A DNA stretch of 64,000 bases from Arabidopsis thaliana (Eukaryota; Streptophyta; Magnoliopsida; Brassicales; Brassicaceae): NCBI RefSeq assembly GCF_000001735.4, contig NC_003070.9:19515971-19579970 (forward strand). Reading direction: 5' to 3'. The notes beneath the pieces are model-generated. The model saw only the letters and a program-made list of their open reading frames with translations, ran no database searches and was not told the DNA's origin. A program made the position numbers and the translations under genes. Below are positions 1 through 12,696 of the stretch, one piece after another. How positions within the stretch are numbered: the stretch's first letter is position 1; each line of letters opens with the position of its first letter.

Positions 1-84
1 AAAAACTGATTATTAGTGGCTATAATTGATTATTCACATTATTAATAGTTTTAAGATGGTTGGAAAATATGAAATAATTAACAG

Positions 85-1960
85 ATGGAAGGATGTCTAA
101 GGGAATAAGCAAAGTGGGAGTCCAATTCTACCACGACCTCATCGATGAGCTTCTCAAAAACAGTAATCCCCCACAAACAAAAGTTAATTATAAAAAATTC
201 ATAATATCAATATATACTAACAATTTATTTTATGTTTGATCTTTGGAAATTTAGATATAATACCATTAGTTACAGTCTTTCATTGGGATACTCCCCAAGA
301 CTTGGAAGATGAATATGGTGGTTTCTTAAGTGGTCGCATCGTGCAAGATTTTACCGAATATGCGAATTTCACTTTCCACGAATATGGACACAAAGTGAAA
401 CATTGGATCACATTTAACGAGCCATGGGTGTTTAGTCGTGCCGGTTACGACAACGGAAAGAAAGCTCCGGGACGTTGTTCGCCGTACATCCCCGGTTATG
501 GACAGCATTGTCAGGATGGGCGGTCTGGATACGAAGCTTATCAAGTCAGTCACAACTTACTCTTGTCGCATGCTTACGCTGTTGACGCATTCAGAAACTG
601 CAAACAGGTTATCTAAAATTACATTCTATAAGTTTTTATTTTATTTTGCTTTATAGTTTTCTAACATTTATTTTGTTAAACATTTTACAGTGTGCTGGAG
701 GTAAAATTGGAATTGCACACAGTCCAGCTTGGTTCGAACCACAAGACCTTGAGCATGTTGGAGGTTCCATTGAACGTGTGCTTGATTTCATCCTAGGATG
801 GTAAAATAATTACAATAATGAAAAATGTGATATATTATAACTCTAACTGTTTATAAGTTCTTTTTTTTTTTTTTTTTAATCAGGCATTTGGCTCCAACAA
901 CTTATGGAGATTATCCACAATCGATGAAGGATCGTGTCGGTCATAGATTGCCAAAATTCACAGAAGCTGAGAAGAAGTTGCTAAAGGGTTCTACAGATTA
1001 CGTAGGAATGAATTACTATACTTCAGTGTTTGCAAAAGAAATTAGCCCTGATCCTAAGAGTCCGAGTTGGACGACTGATTCTCTTGTTGATTGGGATAGT
1101 AAGTACTAAGTATTCGATATTAAATTTTATAGTCTTTAGTTATATATCTTATCATTGTCCTAATATTATTCCATTATTAATGCTTGTTTATTAACTAGGC
1201 AAGAGTGTGGATGGATACAAAATTGGTAGCAAGGTAATTGCATCTTTTTTTCTTTTTTTTCCTTCTTCCACACTTACCTTTTTTTATAACGTATAATTTT
1301 TTATGATATTAACATAGTTTGGTAACACGTAATTAATTTAGTGTATTTTTTTCCTTGAATTAGCCGTTTAATGGTAAACTGGATGTGTATTCAAAAGGTT
1401 TGAGATACCTTTTGAAGTATATTAAGGATAACTATGGCGACCCAGAAGTTATCATTGCCGAGAATGGTTAGAGAAAATACTCAAAGCTCATTTCCTAAAT
1501 TTCAATATTATTTTATTTTTGATGAAAAACGAAGTTTGAATTTTTCTTTTGGTTTTCAAGGATACGGAGAAGACCTTGGAGAGAAGCACAATGACGTAAA
1601 CTTTGGGACACAAGATCACAACAGAAAATATTATATCCAAAGGCATCTCTTGAGTATGCACGACGCCATTTGGTAAGTAAAACTTCAAATTAAACAATCA
1701 AAACATAATTGAATCCCGAAATAATTAATCTGATGATATTTTAACTGGTTATTAGCAAGGACAAAGTGAACGTTACGGGATACTTTGTGTGGTCTTTGAT
1801 GGACAACTTTGAGTGGCAAGATGGGTACAAGGCGAGGTTCGGACTTTACTACATCGATTTCCAGAACAACTTGACCCGTCACCAAAAAGTTTCGGGCAAA
1901 TGGTATTCCGAATTCCTCAAACCACAGTTTCCAACCTCCAAGCTGAGGGAAGAACTCTAG
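85..1960 (+). CDS. BGLU18: Beta-glucosidase BGLU18, GH1 family (5' end outside window)
   Basis: GH1 beta-glucosidase of the ER-body clade; BGLU18 is known for hydrolysing ABA-glucose ester and for accumulating in wound-induced leaf ER bodies. Bases 1-84 are intron. Exons read: 85-162, 255-607, 691-800, 884-1098, 1199-1233, 1364-1466, 1561-1672 and 1756-1960, all joining in frame. The acid/base motif TFNEPW lies near 410-427 and the nucleophile motif IIAENG near 1450-1467, split by an intron after the first base of the Gly codon. Ala replaces the usual Thr before the Glu, which is common in this clade. The protein ends SKLREEL; the last four residues are an ER-retention signal, in line with ER-body residence. 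The N-terminal half, with the signal peptide, lies upstream of the window. The neighbour TSA1 encodes another ER-body protein. The family call is certain; the paralogue assignment rests on the REEL end and the neighbour. Confidence 0.93.
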
Positions 1961-4806
1961 ATGATCAAGAATCCTATCGGGACAAAATAATTGAGTACAA
2001 GAGTCTTGAAGATGTTGTTGAGGATAATATCAGTTTGTGTGTTCTATGGATCGTTTTCATCTACCGGTCCTTCCTATGTTAGAAGGACTTGTGAGTTGTT
2101 CGAGTTTTAATAATATCAATAAATGTCTTCTTTTTTAATATATGTTGAGTTAATAATTAAATCTGCTTATCGAAAAGAACAGATAAAATATAGAGCTCAG
2201 CCACCAAATATCAATGTTCATTCAAAAATCATATTAATTTCAAGCACTATAAAACCTTACAAAGTTATTTCCTTCACTCAACTGGTTCGTTCGTTCTATT
2301 GTCCGATTATATAAATAAACTTGGCAAATAATTCCAAGATATTAAGTCACCAATTTATCATAGCTCTGAATCGCAATCAATTTTTTTTTTTTTTTTTTTT
2401 TTTTAATGTTTGCAAGCGTACAATAAATGTGGTACGTTACTATTTACAATTATAACATATAAATGAATAAGGATCCCAAGTAATAATAAGATAAGAATTG
2501 AATAAATGCAATATATAATAAGCTTAAAACTATATAAAAAAAAACACCAACACAAAATACCATTCAAAGCCTACTTTCTATAGAAAGTTTCATGTTATGA
2601 ATATAACTTTTAAAACTCACACTTTGCAAGAAATATAAAATTAGCTCGGCAATGATGTAAAAAAGAAGATAATTACTTGAAGCTTTTTTCTGTAAAAGTT
2701 TCACAAAAAAACTAAAGCATCATATATCTATATTTTTCCCACTGTGTTCTTTATGACTTTTCTTTTTGGAGAACTAGTGGAGAACTCAATTATTATACTT
2801 GGAACTGAAAGTCTTATTTCTCTGATCTGAATCATCCTGGGCCACTTTTCTTGTTCCCACTGTGGTTTTACAATTATTAGGACTGTTCCATTCGTAGTGT
2901 GCATTATTATATAATGTAAGAAAAGTAGTTACGTACCGAATTGTTATTTTTGTTTGTTTGTAATACAGGAGAACGCTGATTAGAAGTCCATATTAATCTA
3001 CTTGACATGTATAGGTAGAATTATTCAGAACCAAGAAGACATGCATGCTATGTCTATATGTATATGGCGGATATGGAAATTTATTTGATAAAATGAATTA
3101 ATGTTTATAAAAAGCATATCATAAAAATAAAATAACACATCCTATAATGGTTTTAATAACAGGTAGAAGAACTTCCCGAACGTGTTTTAACCCATTGATA
3201 TGTAGGTTGAATTATTCAGAAATGAGAAGACATGCATGCTCCAAAATTATGTACAATCATTTCACGGATAAAAGCAAAATAGTTGATAATATATATATTT
3301 TGTTTGAAAAAGGGTTATAATTGAGACGATATATTTACGTGTTCTCTGATTCATATACTACTGTCTAGTGATATATAAACTTTTATATATTTATAACATA
3401 ATACTAATCTCAAAAAAAAAAAAAATATTAGTAATCGATATATATCACATGTTGCACGTTGAGACAACATATATCTTTCTACTAGTACTGAACTTATATT
3501 TGTCCGCTCTGGACTACGACGTCACACGGGAGCCATGCATTTAACTATTCCATCAAGGGACCATCAAACCTAGAGACACTATTGGATAATTTATTGTTTG
3601 AAGAAAAAAAAATTATTGCGTAGTTTAAATTATTCACTTATTAATAGTTAATAGAAATTGAAAAGCGATATTACAACAATAATATTCTTTACTTTGGATA
3701 GAGTCGTATAGAGAATTAAAAATATATATTCCAATTATTAAATATAAAGTTAATTATAGAAAGATTGCATTTGGGTACATGTAATGCGAACTTATGAGTT
3801 CTTCAAATTTAAAGGCACTAATTCACTTTTTCAAAAGCCAAGAAGTAATTATTTTATTTGGAGTTTTAAAGTTGTTTCAGGGTTTTATCATTTTGAACAG
3901 TGAAAAAGTCCCTATTTCTATAATTATAGCCTTTGAAAAATGCCTACTTTCACACGAATTTTATGAAAAGTTTGTAAAATCCCTTAAATGTGATTATATA
4001 TACTGAAAAAAGAGGTTCTAAAATCTTCTTAAGGTTTCAAGTTTTATTTCTGGTTCAACATATAGAAGAGACATTAATAATAATGACCCTAGCTAGCATT
4101 CTCCACAAAATTAAGTATGGAGGATGAGTCTGTCCATGGATTGATATCCAAATTCATGACTAGACAGAATTAACGCAAAAAATCGAAATTCCACAATATT
4201 GACAAAATGAAATATAAAGTCATTAATTTTTTTAGAGTTGTGAGTTTGTTTTTTTACGTAATAATAGTTTTAAAAAATTTAATTTACATAATAGAAAACT
4301 AATAAAAGTATTTTTACTATGTCAAAAAATATAAGAAAACAAACCAACGTAACACATAAAAAAATGAGATGTTCAAAAACGAATTTGTACGAGCTTGACC
4401 ACTTAACTATTGAGCAATCTGATTTGGGAATGGAAGGCATAACCAAAAAAAAAAGAGATGTGTTTTTAAAAAAATTGACTTTATTAAAATAAATATTTCT
4501 ATCTTAGTTATTCCATCAATAGTTTTTTTTTTGTTTTTTTTCCTATTTCCATGATATTATTATTTTCAATAAAATTATAAAATGTCACATTTACTAATAT
4601 TAATTATATTATTTCACATCTAGCTGTTTAACTTTTGCTACACACAAAATGAGTTATCTAGAAGAAGAGCCACGAGATAAAAGAATGAAATCCACGTTTA
4701 AGTTAGTTACAACGGTTTTATTTTATAAGCGTATCCATAGCTATGTGATGCTTCTTCAAGCTTAAAGATTTTGTGTATCCTCGTTCTTGTAATGGAAATC
4801 TACACC
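1961..4806. other. AT-rich spacer between BGLU18 and TSA1
   Basis: No supported gene. It holds the BGLU18 3' UTR, a poly-T run near 2381-2404 and many A/T homopolymers. The only longer open frame (3794-4006) has no splice context or family resemblance. The last few hundred bases should hold the TSA1 promoter; a TATA-like TTTATAA near 4723-4729 lies about 80 bp before the start codon. Confidence 0.6.
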
Positions 4807-7800
4807 ATGAAAACGAATTTTCTTGTACTGGCTTTGTCTTTGTGTATCCTTCTTTCAAGCTTCCATGAGGTTTCTTGTCAGGTAGAAAAAAACATGTCTT
4901 TTAATTATTTTTCTTTCAACCTTAAAAATAATTTTCAACGCATCTTGTATCTTTTTAGGATGATGGTAGTGGTTTGAGTAATTTGGATCTAATAGAACGT
5001 GATTATCAAGGTAAGGACATTCTCAGAAATACCGACACTTATCCAAGGTTTTCTTTCTTTTTATTTGTTTTCTTGGATTGATTTTAGGTTCTCTTTTTTT
5101 CTTTCTAGATAGTGTCAATGCTCTTCAAGGCAAGGACGATGAAGATCAGTGTAAGATCTCTCTCTCTATATCTCTTTCTTGATTCTATTTTTGTTATGTT
5201 TGTGACAGCTTCTATGTTTCTGTGTGTCTTCAGCTGCAAAGATACAGAGTGAAAACCAGAATAACACTACAGTGACTGATAAGAACACTATTTCTCTATC
5301 TCTATCAGATGAATCTGAGGTTAGGGTTTAGCTTTTGTTGCGTTGCTCTTTAAGTTTAGATTTGGATTCTAATTAATGAAAGTAATAAAGAGATTCCTGC
5401 AAAGTAGTTTTTTGTAAACTTAATTAAGGTGAATTTTTGTCTTTGCTGTGTGTGTTTAGGTTGGATCTGTTAGTGATGAAAGCGTTGGACGTTCGAGTCT
5501 GTTGGATCAAATCAAACTTGAATTCGAAGGTATCTCAAGATCTTGATCTTAGTGATTGTGTTTATGGTGTGAAACATGAAAGGCCCTTATTTATTTTACT
5601 ATATAGTTAATCAGAAATTGATGTTTAGTAAAGTTTTTGTATATAATTGTGTATCATGATTAATTGCAGCTCATCACAATAGTATTAACCAAGCTGGATC
5701 TGATGGTGTCAAGGCTGAATCCAAGGATGATGATGAAGAATTATGTAAGATTTTCTTCTATGAAATTCTTTGTTTCTTCAATAGTTCTTTCTTTTGCTGA
5801 TGTAGTTGTTATTGTGTCTTGTTTCAGCTGCTCATAGACAGAAAATGTTGGAAGAAATCGAACATGAGTTTGAAGGTTGTCTCATAGATTATACATCTAG
5901 CTAGCTTATAGTTAGTTCACTTATAAAAAAAAGTTTGTTAATCTGACTTCTTTTGCTTCTCCTACTTGTTGCAGCTGCTTCAGATAGTCTGAAACAACTA
6001 AAGACTGATGATGTAAACGAAGGAAATGATGAAGAACATTGTAAAAGACTCCTTCTCTTGACTCCATTTTGTCCTTGCCATAATATGATACACTGAAACA
6101 GGTTTTGTATCACTTGTTACACTTACAGCTGCAAAGAGGCAAAGTTTGTTGGAAGAGATCGAACGTGAGTTTGAAGGTATATTCTCAACATACATGTCTT
6201 AGATAGCTCCTCTGTTTTGAGATAAAATCTTGAATCTAATAGTTAGCTTTTTCTTCTGTTTCATCTCATACCTTAGCTGCTACAAAAGAACTTGAACAAC
6301 TAAAGGTTAATGACTTCACCGGGGACAAAGATGACGAAGAACACTGTAATAAACCTCTTCAATTTCAGATTTATCTGTTCCCTTTGTCTCTATTTGAGTA
6401 TTTTGTGACTGATTATGTGTCTTTGTTACAGCTGCAAAGAGAAAAAGTATGCTTGAAGCTATTGAACGCGAGTTTGAAGGTATCTTGAGACACCAGTATG
6501 TTTCAATATGTTCTAAGAAGAATGCAGAAACCATTATAAATCAATCTGAGTATCATCTAAGAGTTTGTTTGTGTGATTTTCTATTTCAATCTCCTACTTG
6601 CAGCTGCTATGGAAGGCATTGAAGCACTTAAGGTTTCTGATTCCACAGGAAGCGGAGATGATGAAGAACAATGTAAAGTCACATATAGTCCTTTTTGGTT
6701 TTCTCTTATCCATTTCCACTGAAGCTGCTATCTTGTTACAGCTGCAAAGAGACTAAGTATGCTTGAAGAGATCGAACGGGAATTTGAAGGTACTTTGTAT
6801 ATATACCACAAACTGTCTTAATCATATGATTCGTAAAGAAAATTGTGTGTTACTTAATAATATGTTTCTGTGTTCTGTTTCTCATAGCTGCTTCAAAAGG
6901 TCTTGAACAACTAAGGGCTAGCGATTCAACCGCGGACAATAACGAAGAAGAACACGGTATGAAACGTTTGCGGTTTGTCCCATCTTCTTTATCTAATTCC
7001 TTTTCCTGCATACAGTTTTCTGAATCAGATTGAATATACTGTCATAAAAACAGCTGCAAAGGGACAAAGTTTGTTAGAAGAGATCGAACGAGAGTTCGAA
7101 GGTATCTCCTACATAACATTTACTAAGAGTCTTAATTAGTTCACATCCCAACCCTGAGTAATATCTGAGAGTCTTATATCTACATTTATCACTTGCAGCT
7201 GCTACAGAGAGCCTTAAGCAACTTCAAGTTGATGATTCTACTGAAGACAAAGAACACTGTAAAGCACTCTTCTTCTTATTATCTGCTATTCTTTCTCTAT
7301 GGTTATCTGAATCAGGCTTTGAATGTATTGTAGTTACAGCTGCAAAGAGGCAAAGTCTGCTGGAAGAGATTGAACGTGAATTTGAAGGTTATCTTTAATA
7401 TCAAATATAGAAAACTAAACATGGAGAATAGTGTTTTTAAGAATGTGTTTATTGTCTTCTATTTGCAGCTGCAACAAAAGATCTTAAACAACTAAATGAT
7501 TTCACTGAAGGCAGTGCTGATGATGAACAATGTAAATATCTTTCTTTTTCTGCGGGTTTTCGACTCTTTTTCTTCCTTACAGTATTCTGAGCCTATTCTT
7601 CTTGTATCTTGATCTTTATTACAGCTGCAAAGAGAAACAAAATGTTGGAAGATATCGAACGCGAATTTGAAGGTAATCTATCCTCACATACCATTTATCT
7701 CACACTCTTTTTTAGATCCTAATTTTCTGTAATTTTATAATTTTGTAGCTGCTACAATAGGTCTTGAACAACTAAAGGCTAATGATTTCTCTGAAGGCAA

Positions 7801-9391
7801 TAATAATGAAGAACAATGTAAGAAACAACAAAAACTCTTCTTGATTCACTTTCTTCACCACAGTATTCTGAGACAGAGTTAGTTATCTCTTGTTATATAG
7901 CTGCAAAGAGAAAGAGTATGCTTGAAGAGATCGAACGCGAGTTCGAAGGTATGTCAACATATAAGTATCTGTCTCATCAGCTCATATTCTTCAGAGGAAA
8001 TCTTGAACCTGTTTTCATCTTCTACTTGCAGCTGCTATTGGAGGTCTTAAACAGATCAAAGTTGATGATTCCAGAAATCTTGAAGAAGAATGTAAACTCT
8101 CTGATCCATTTTTTCTCTTTAAAACCTTCTCATACAAAATTTGTAACTGTTTTGGTTATAATTTTTTGTTTCAGCTGCTAAGAGAAAGATAATTTTGGAA
8201 GAGATGGAACGTGAATTTGAAGGTACTCCAAGATTCTATTACTGATCTCTTCTAAGTTCTAAGTAAAGAAAGTATAGATTGACAGTTTCTGATTCCAACC
8301 TTCTTGTTCTGCAGAAGCACACAGTGGTATTAATGCAAAGGCTGACAAAGAAGAATGTAAGAAACAACCAAAAGTCTTTAACTTTTTTGCTTCACTCACT
8401 GTCTCAAAATATTTTTCTAAGACAATTCTTGTTCTCACAGCTGCAAAGAAACAGAGTGGCTCTGCTATACCAGAGGTTCTTGGACTAGGACAGTCAGGTG
8501 GTTGTAGCTGTTCTAAACAAGACGAAGATTCCTCGATTGTTATACCAACAAAATATAGCATAGAAGATATCCTCTCTGAAGAATCTGCAGTCCAGGTTTT
8601 TGTTTTAAACCTTTTCTTGAACAGCAAGAAAGTGATCAGAATCACAATCTCTAAAGTCTAATTCCTATGTTTTCATGATTTTTCAGGGAACAGAGACTTC
8701 TAGTCTCACCGCGTCTTTGACTCAACTCGTTGAGAATCACAGGAAAGAAAAGGAATCTCTACTCGGACACAGAGTTCTCACTTCTCCTTCTATAGCTTCT
8801 TCCACAAGCGAATCATCTGCTACATCAGAGACTGTAGAAACCCTAAGGGCTAAACTGAATGAGCTTCGCGGCTTAACCGCTCGTGAGCTTGTGACACGTA
8901 AAGATTTCGGTCAGATTCTCATTACGGCTGCGAGTTTTGAAGAGCTAAGTTCAGCTCCAATCAGTTACATTTCTAGGTTAGCTAAATACAGAAACGTCAT
9001 CAAAGAAGGACTTGAAGCTTCTGAGAGAGTTCACATCGCGCAGGTACGAGCAAAAATGCTCAAAGAAGTTGCCACGGAGAAGCAAACCGCCGTGGACACT
9101 CATTTCGCAACCGCTAAAAAGCTTGCTCAAGAAGGAGACGCGTTGTTCGTTAAAATCTTCGCAATCAAGAAACTGTTGGCGAAACTTGAAGCAGAGAAAG
9201 AATCTGTTGATGGAAAGTTTAAGGAGACTGTGAAAGAACTTTCTCATCTTCTGGCTGATGCTTCTGAGGCTTACGAAGAGTATCATGGCGCGGTGAGGAA
9301 GGCGAAAGACGAGCAAGCGGCTGAGGAATTTGCGAAAGAGGCGACGCAAAGTGCAGAGATCATTTGGGTTAAGTTTCTTAGTTCTCTTTAG
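4807..9391 (+). CDS. TSA1: TSK-associating protein 1, ER-body protein with ten EFE repeats
   Basis: The protein begins with a signal peptide (MKTNFLVLALSLCILLSS, cleavage probably after VSC). It then has ten acidic repeats that each end in (R/H/L)EFE followed by Ala or Glu, and finally an alpha-helical, coiled-coil-like domain encoded by the last exon, 8687-9391. Each repeat is spread over two short exons. The repeat-ending exons finish at 5529, 5876, 6176, 6479, 6789, 7101, 7387, 7672, 7948 and 8222. The paired linker exons start CTGC and end in a T before GT. All repeat introns split codons after base 1. TSA1 is known to bind TONSOKU and, like its homologue NAI2, to support ER-body formation together with BGLU18, encoded next door. 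An upstream in-frame ATG at 4792 would add five residues; 4807 gives the more typical signal-peptide N-region. Confidence 0.93.
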
Positions 9392-10195
9392 AGAACAATT
9401 GAGATTCTTGGTTGTGTTAAGAGCAAATCTAGAGCTCTTGTTGGTTCTTGTTATGTATTTTGTGATGATGTTCTGTTTCAGAGTTTGTGTGTTGGTTGTA
9501 TCAGGAGAAAGAGGCTGGGAGATAGAGAGAAAGAGAGTCTCTGCGAAAACTAATAATGTTTTTTCAGATATCTAAATAATAAGCTTTTTGCATACATTGT
9601 ATTGTAAATTTGTAACATTCTTCTCCTCTCTTCCAATGATTTTTTTTTCTTGTTGACTATTCTTACTAAATAACGATGAGGTAAAATATAGGTAAATGAT
9701 TATCATTTTTTTTTTACTTGCTATATCATTTCAACTGGGAGAGGTTAAAAATACAAAAATAGCTTTAAGCCTTTAATAACAATATTGGCAAAGTATTTTA
9801 CTATGAGATAGAAAAATGGTTTTTGGTGTCCACTATAAAAACAACTAGAATGATCGGTCAATTTGAATTTACAAGGAACATTGAAGTTCTCACTTCTAAT
9901 CTATTCTGATTTACTCTGAAATTTTAGTTATAGTTTGACCTACTAATTAAAATACTCTAAACTAAAACGTACTAGTGTTTTTTTTTTTTAAACGTACTAG
10001 TTGAATCCGAGAAACGCTCAACTCACCGTTTTTTTTTTGTTTTAAATAATTCACACGCGGCCGAATGCATTAAAATCTCGCATGCGTTTATTAAGTTGAA
10101 TTTTCTGTTAAAAGTATATAAGATAGTGTTACGATTACGTTTATTAGGTAGAGAGATATAGTAAGACCAAACAAATAAAACAAAAAATTTGCTAC
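9392..10195. other. Spacer with TSA1 3' UTR and one direct-repeat-flanked T-tract
   Basis: No gene seen. The first 200 bp are probably TSA1 3' UTR. A 13-base insert, mostly T, lies between two identical 12-bp repeats at 9965-10001 (listed separately). Confidence 0.6.
9965..10001 (-). mobile_element. Poly-A micro-insertion with 12-bp direct repeats
   Basis: Identical AAACGTACTAGT copies at 9965-9976 and 9990-10001 flank GTTTTTTTTTTTT. On the minus strand this reads as an A-tract ending in C, bounded by a target-site duplication. It is one of six such structures in the window. Confidence 0.5.
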
Positions 10196-10716
10196 ATGGT
10201 TAGGATGATGATGAAAGTAGCGTTTGCAATGACGTGTCTTCTGGTTGCTGTCACAATCGCCGATGCAGTGTACCGTCCTTGGCCGTCGGAGTGCGTAGAA
10301 GTGGCGAACGTGATGGTGGAGCAGTGCAAAATGTTCTTCGTCCATCAGGAGTCTCCGCCCACTGCTGAGTGTTGCCGCTGGTTCAGTAGCCGGCGTAAGT
10401 ATGCGAAGGAGAGGCGGAGGCTTTGCCGATGTTTGGAGTTTCTGACAACAGCCTTCAAAAACCTCAAGCCAGATGTTTTGGCTCTTTCCGACCAGTGCCA
10501 TTTCAGTTCTGGCTTCCCCATGTCTAGAGACCACACATGCGCTTGTAAGTGTCATTGCTTTGATCTACCAAAATTTGTTAGCCAAACCGATATTCCGGTG
10601 TGATTCTGATTTGATTAAACCGGATTTGATATCTCTAATCAAAAAGTGAAATGCTTGATTTCCTTTGTATCTTAAAAGGCTGACGATTTGTCTCTTGTTT
10701 CTCTGTTTCTACAGAG
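10196..10716 (+). CDS. Small secreted eight-cysteine protein, nsLTP-like
   Basis: The unspliced frame runs 10196-10603 (135 aa), starting with a signal peptide that ends around TIADA. The mature part has cysteines spaced C-x10-C-x14-CC-x16-CxC-x21-C-x13-C, very close to the eight-cysteine motif of non-specific lipid transfer proteins. A strong donor (GTAAGT, 10545) lies one codon after the eighth cysteine, and a pyrimidine-rich acceptor ends at 10714. Splicing them gives an immediate TAG (10544 plus 10715-10716), so the protein ends two residues after Cys8 at 116 aa. An intron just before the stop is typical of type I nsLTP genes, so I prefer the spliced model. Without splicing the protein gains an odd CACKCHC tail. 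Members of this fold are apoplastic and bind lipids or act as inhibitors; the ligand here is unknown. Confidence 0.75.
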
Positions 10717-10760
10717 TATTGCAGACTTAAAGCCGACAAGAACTACGAAGAACATCTTTC

Positions 10761-10945
10761 TTTTGTATCTTAAAGCTGTTGCGATTTGTTATTTTCATTT
10801 ATTTTATTTTTGGCGGTAAAAGACTTCATATATTTTAAATTTATTTTGTATCTTAAATTTATTTTGTATCTTAAGGCTGTTGCGATTTGTTATTTTCATT
10901 TATTTTATTTTTGGCGGTAAAAGACTTCATATATTTTAAATTTGG
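10761..10945. repeat. Tandem duplication, period about 101 bp
   Basis: A segment starting TTTTGTATCTTAAAG at 10761 recurs almost exactly at 10862, through GGCGGTAAAAGACTTC and the following A/T-rich tail. A weaker, shorter third similarity lies near 10664-10690. It is non-coding. Confidence 0.85.
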
Positions 10946-11612
10946 CTTAAAAATGTTGTTTCAACCAGAGAAAGGAAAACAGAAAAAAAAAAAGAAAAAA
11001 AAAAAGTAAAAAGAAAATTATCAAAAATATACTACGGTAATCGGATAAAATTCGCTATGGTTTGCATTAAACCGTCAATTTCCTTTTCTCAAAATCAAGA
11101 AATCAGTAGCAAAATCAGAGATTAAGGAGTTTGAAAGAAATACAATGAAAAACTGATCTTTAGATAAATCATTGAGTCAAATTTACGGGTATTGCAAAAA
11201 AAAAAATCAAACCAAAATATTTATGACTTAGCCTAAAATTTCATTTATTTTATTTTAAAATAGTAAAAACAATACTTAAAAAAACTTTGAATGTGTTAAT
11301 GATGTTTAAAATGGAAGTAAAATTTTTAGTTAATTTTTTTATTAATTATAAGTAACATAAGTATGCACTAAATGAACATTTTAGATATACATTAATGTAA
11401 AAATAACAATATTGAAATGGTTGACGACACCTTATTTTCTTCAATTTTAAATTTTGTCATTTAGTTATTTACCTGACTCCCCATTTTATATGTTTATTAG
11501 TTTCTATAAAACTTGGCAATTTCATATTAAAAAAAATTAGAATTTTATTCATCCTTTATAGTAAAAATAAAATAAAAAATGCTAGGAACATAGATTACAG
11601 TACTTTCATCTA

Positions 11613-11655
11613 AACATGTTGCCAGTGTGGAAAAAAAAAAAGAACATGTTGCCAG
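11613..11655 (+). mobile_element. Poly-A micro-insertion with 13-bp direct repeats
   Basis: AACATGTTGCCAG occurs at 11613-11625 and again at 11643-11655. The 17-base insert between them is TGTGG plus an A-tract ending in G. The layout is that of a target-site duplication around an extremely truncated poly-A retroposon. Confidence 0.5.
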
Positions 11656-12696
11656 GAAAATTAGAATCCGGTGGGCTATCCCAAACCATGTCGTTTGGTT
11701 TAAATTATACATCAAGGCCCAAGCTCACTATGAAAATAATATGTTTATTTAGTTATTTCAAAGCTAAACTGTGCCGTTTTAAAAGGAGCTTCAATAACGA
11801 CAAAAAAAAAAGAAGCCTTAATAATTAAGGAGCGCAAAGTATATATGATTAAGGAAACAAGTGGAAGATTAATAATTAAGAAGCTGAAGCTGAAGCAGAA
11901 GAAGAAGCAGACTCTCTCTCTCTCTTTGCTTCAGCTTTTGCGCAGCTCTGATCTCTGAAGAAGACGAAGACTTAATCTATACAAAAGTAATCTTCTCTTT
12001 CTCTAATTAGTCTGCACTATCCTTCCGTTTCTAGTTTCCGATGATAATCATTGACTTCAGTTTTCGTGTTGATTCTTTGTTTTCTAATCATAGATTGCTG
12101 CGAATTCGCGTCAATTTAGCTGCGCTTTCTCGATCTTTTGTACTTCGGAAGCTGCAACGTTGTAGAATCGGCGGATCCAAGTCGGTAATTACTCAGCTTC
12201 TGGTAAGTGTTCACTGACCGATCGATGTGATTTTGAATTTTTTGTAACCAGAAGATATATTTCTGGCTTCAGTCTTCAAATTTATCCAACGCAATTTTCT
12301 AGTTCTAATGCTTGTTTTGTGGCTCTGGAATTGAAAATCCTTTGTAATCTGAGAAAGTTCTGGAGTGTTCTTCAGATTTAGTTTAAAATAGTTGCGATTA
12401 ATTCCTAAATGCAGGTCGTAAGACTAGTTTAGATCTGAATTCTAAACAGTTATAGTTCATCTAGTATCAGATTTTTGTTAAATTAGAGTTTGATGTACTG
12501 GAATTAGAAGGGATCATTGCATGCTAATCTTTGATATGTGTTGTAGACTGATTGAATGATTTTATCTGTCTTAGGTTGTGATGTTAATGTGAGCTGCCCA
12601 ATTTTGTGATGGTGGATTGAAGCGGTTGAATTTTTCTACTTCAGATTGCTTTTGTGTTTGATATGTTACTCATAATGAGATTATAGCCTTGAAATT

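Larger units (their letters stand above)
10604..12696. other. Spacer and 5' leader of the GT4 gene
   Basis: It holds a 101-bp tandem duplication (10761-10945), long A-tracts (10980-11006), a micro-insertion (11613-11655) and a CT microsatellite (about 11911-11924). The last part is probably the leader of the glycosyltransferase gene. GTAAGT near 12204 could start a 5' UTR intron, and TTCTACTTCAG near 12645 is one possible acceptor. No protein-coding gene is supported. Confidence 0.55.

Noticed and set aside
2381..2404. Long T-tract near the BGLU18 3' end as another micro-insertion
   Set aside because: I found no flanking direct repeat of useful length.
3794..4006. 70-codon frame between BGLU18 and TSA1
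   Set aside because: AT-rich, no recognisable domain and no promoter or splice context.
8259..8645. 128-codon minus-strand frame over TSA1 exons
   Set aside because: A shadow of the coding and intron sequence of TSA1; no family match.
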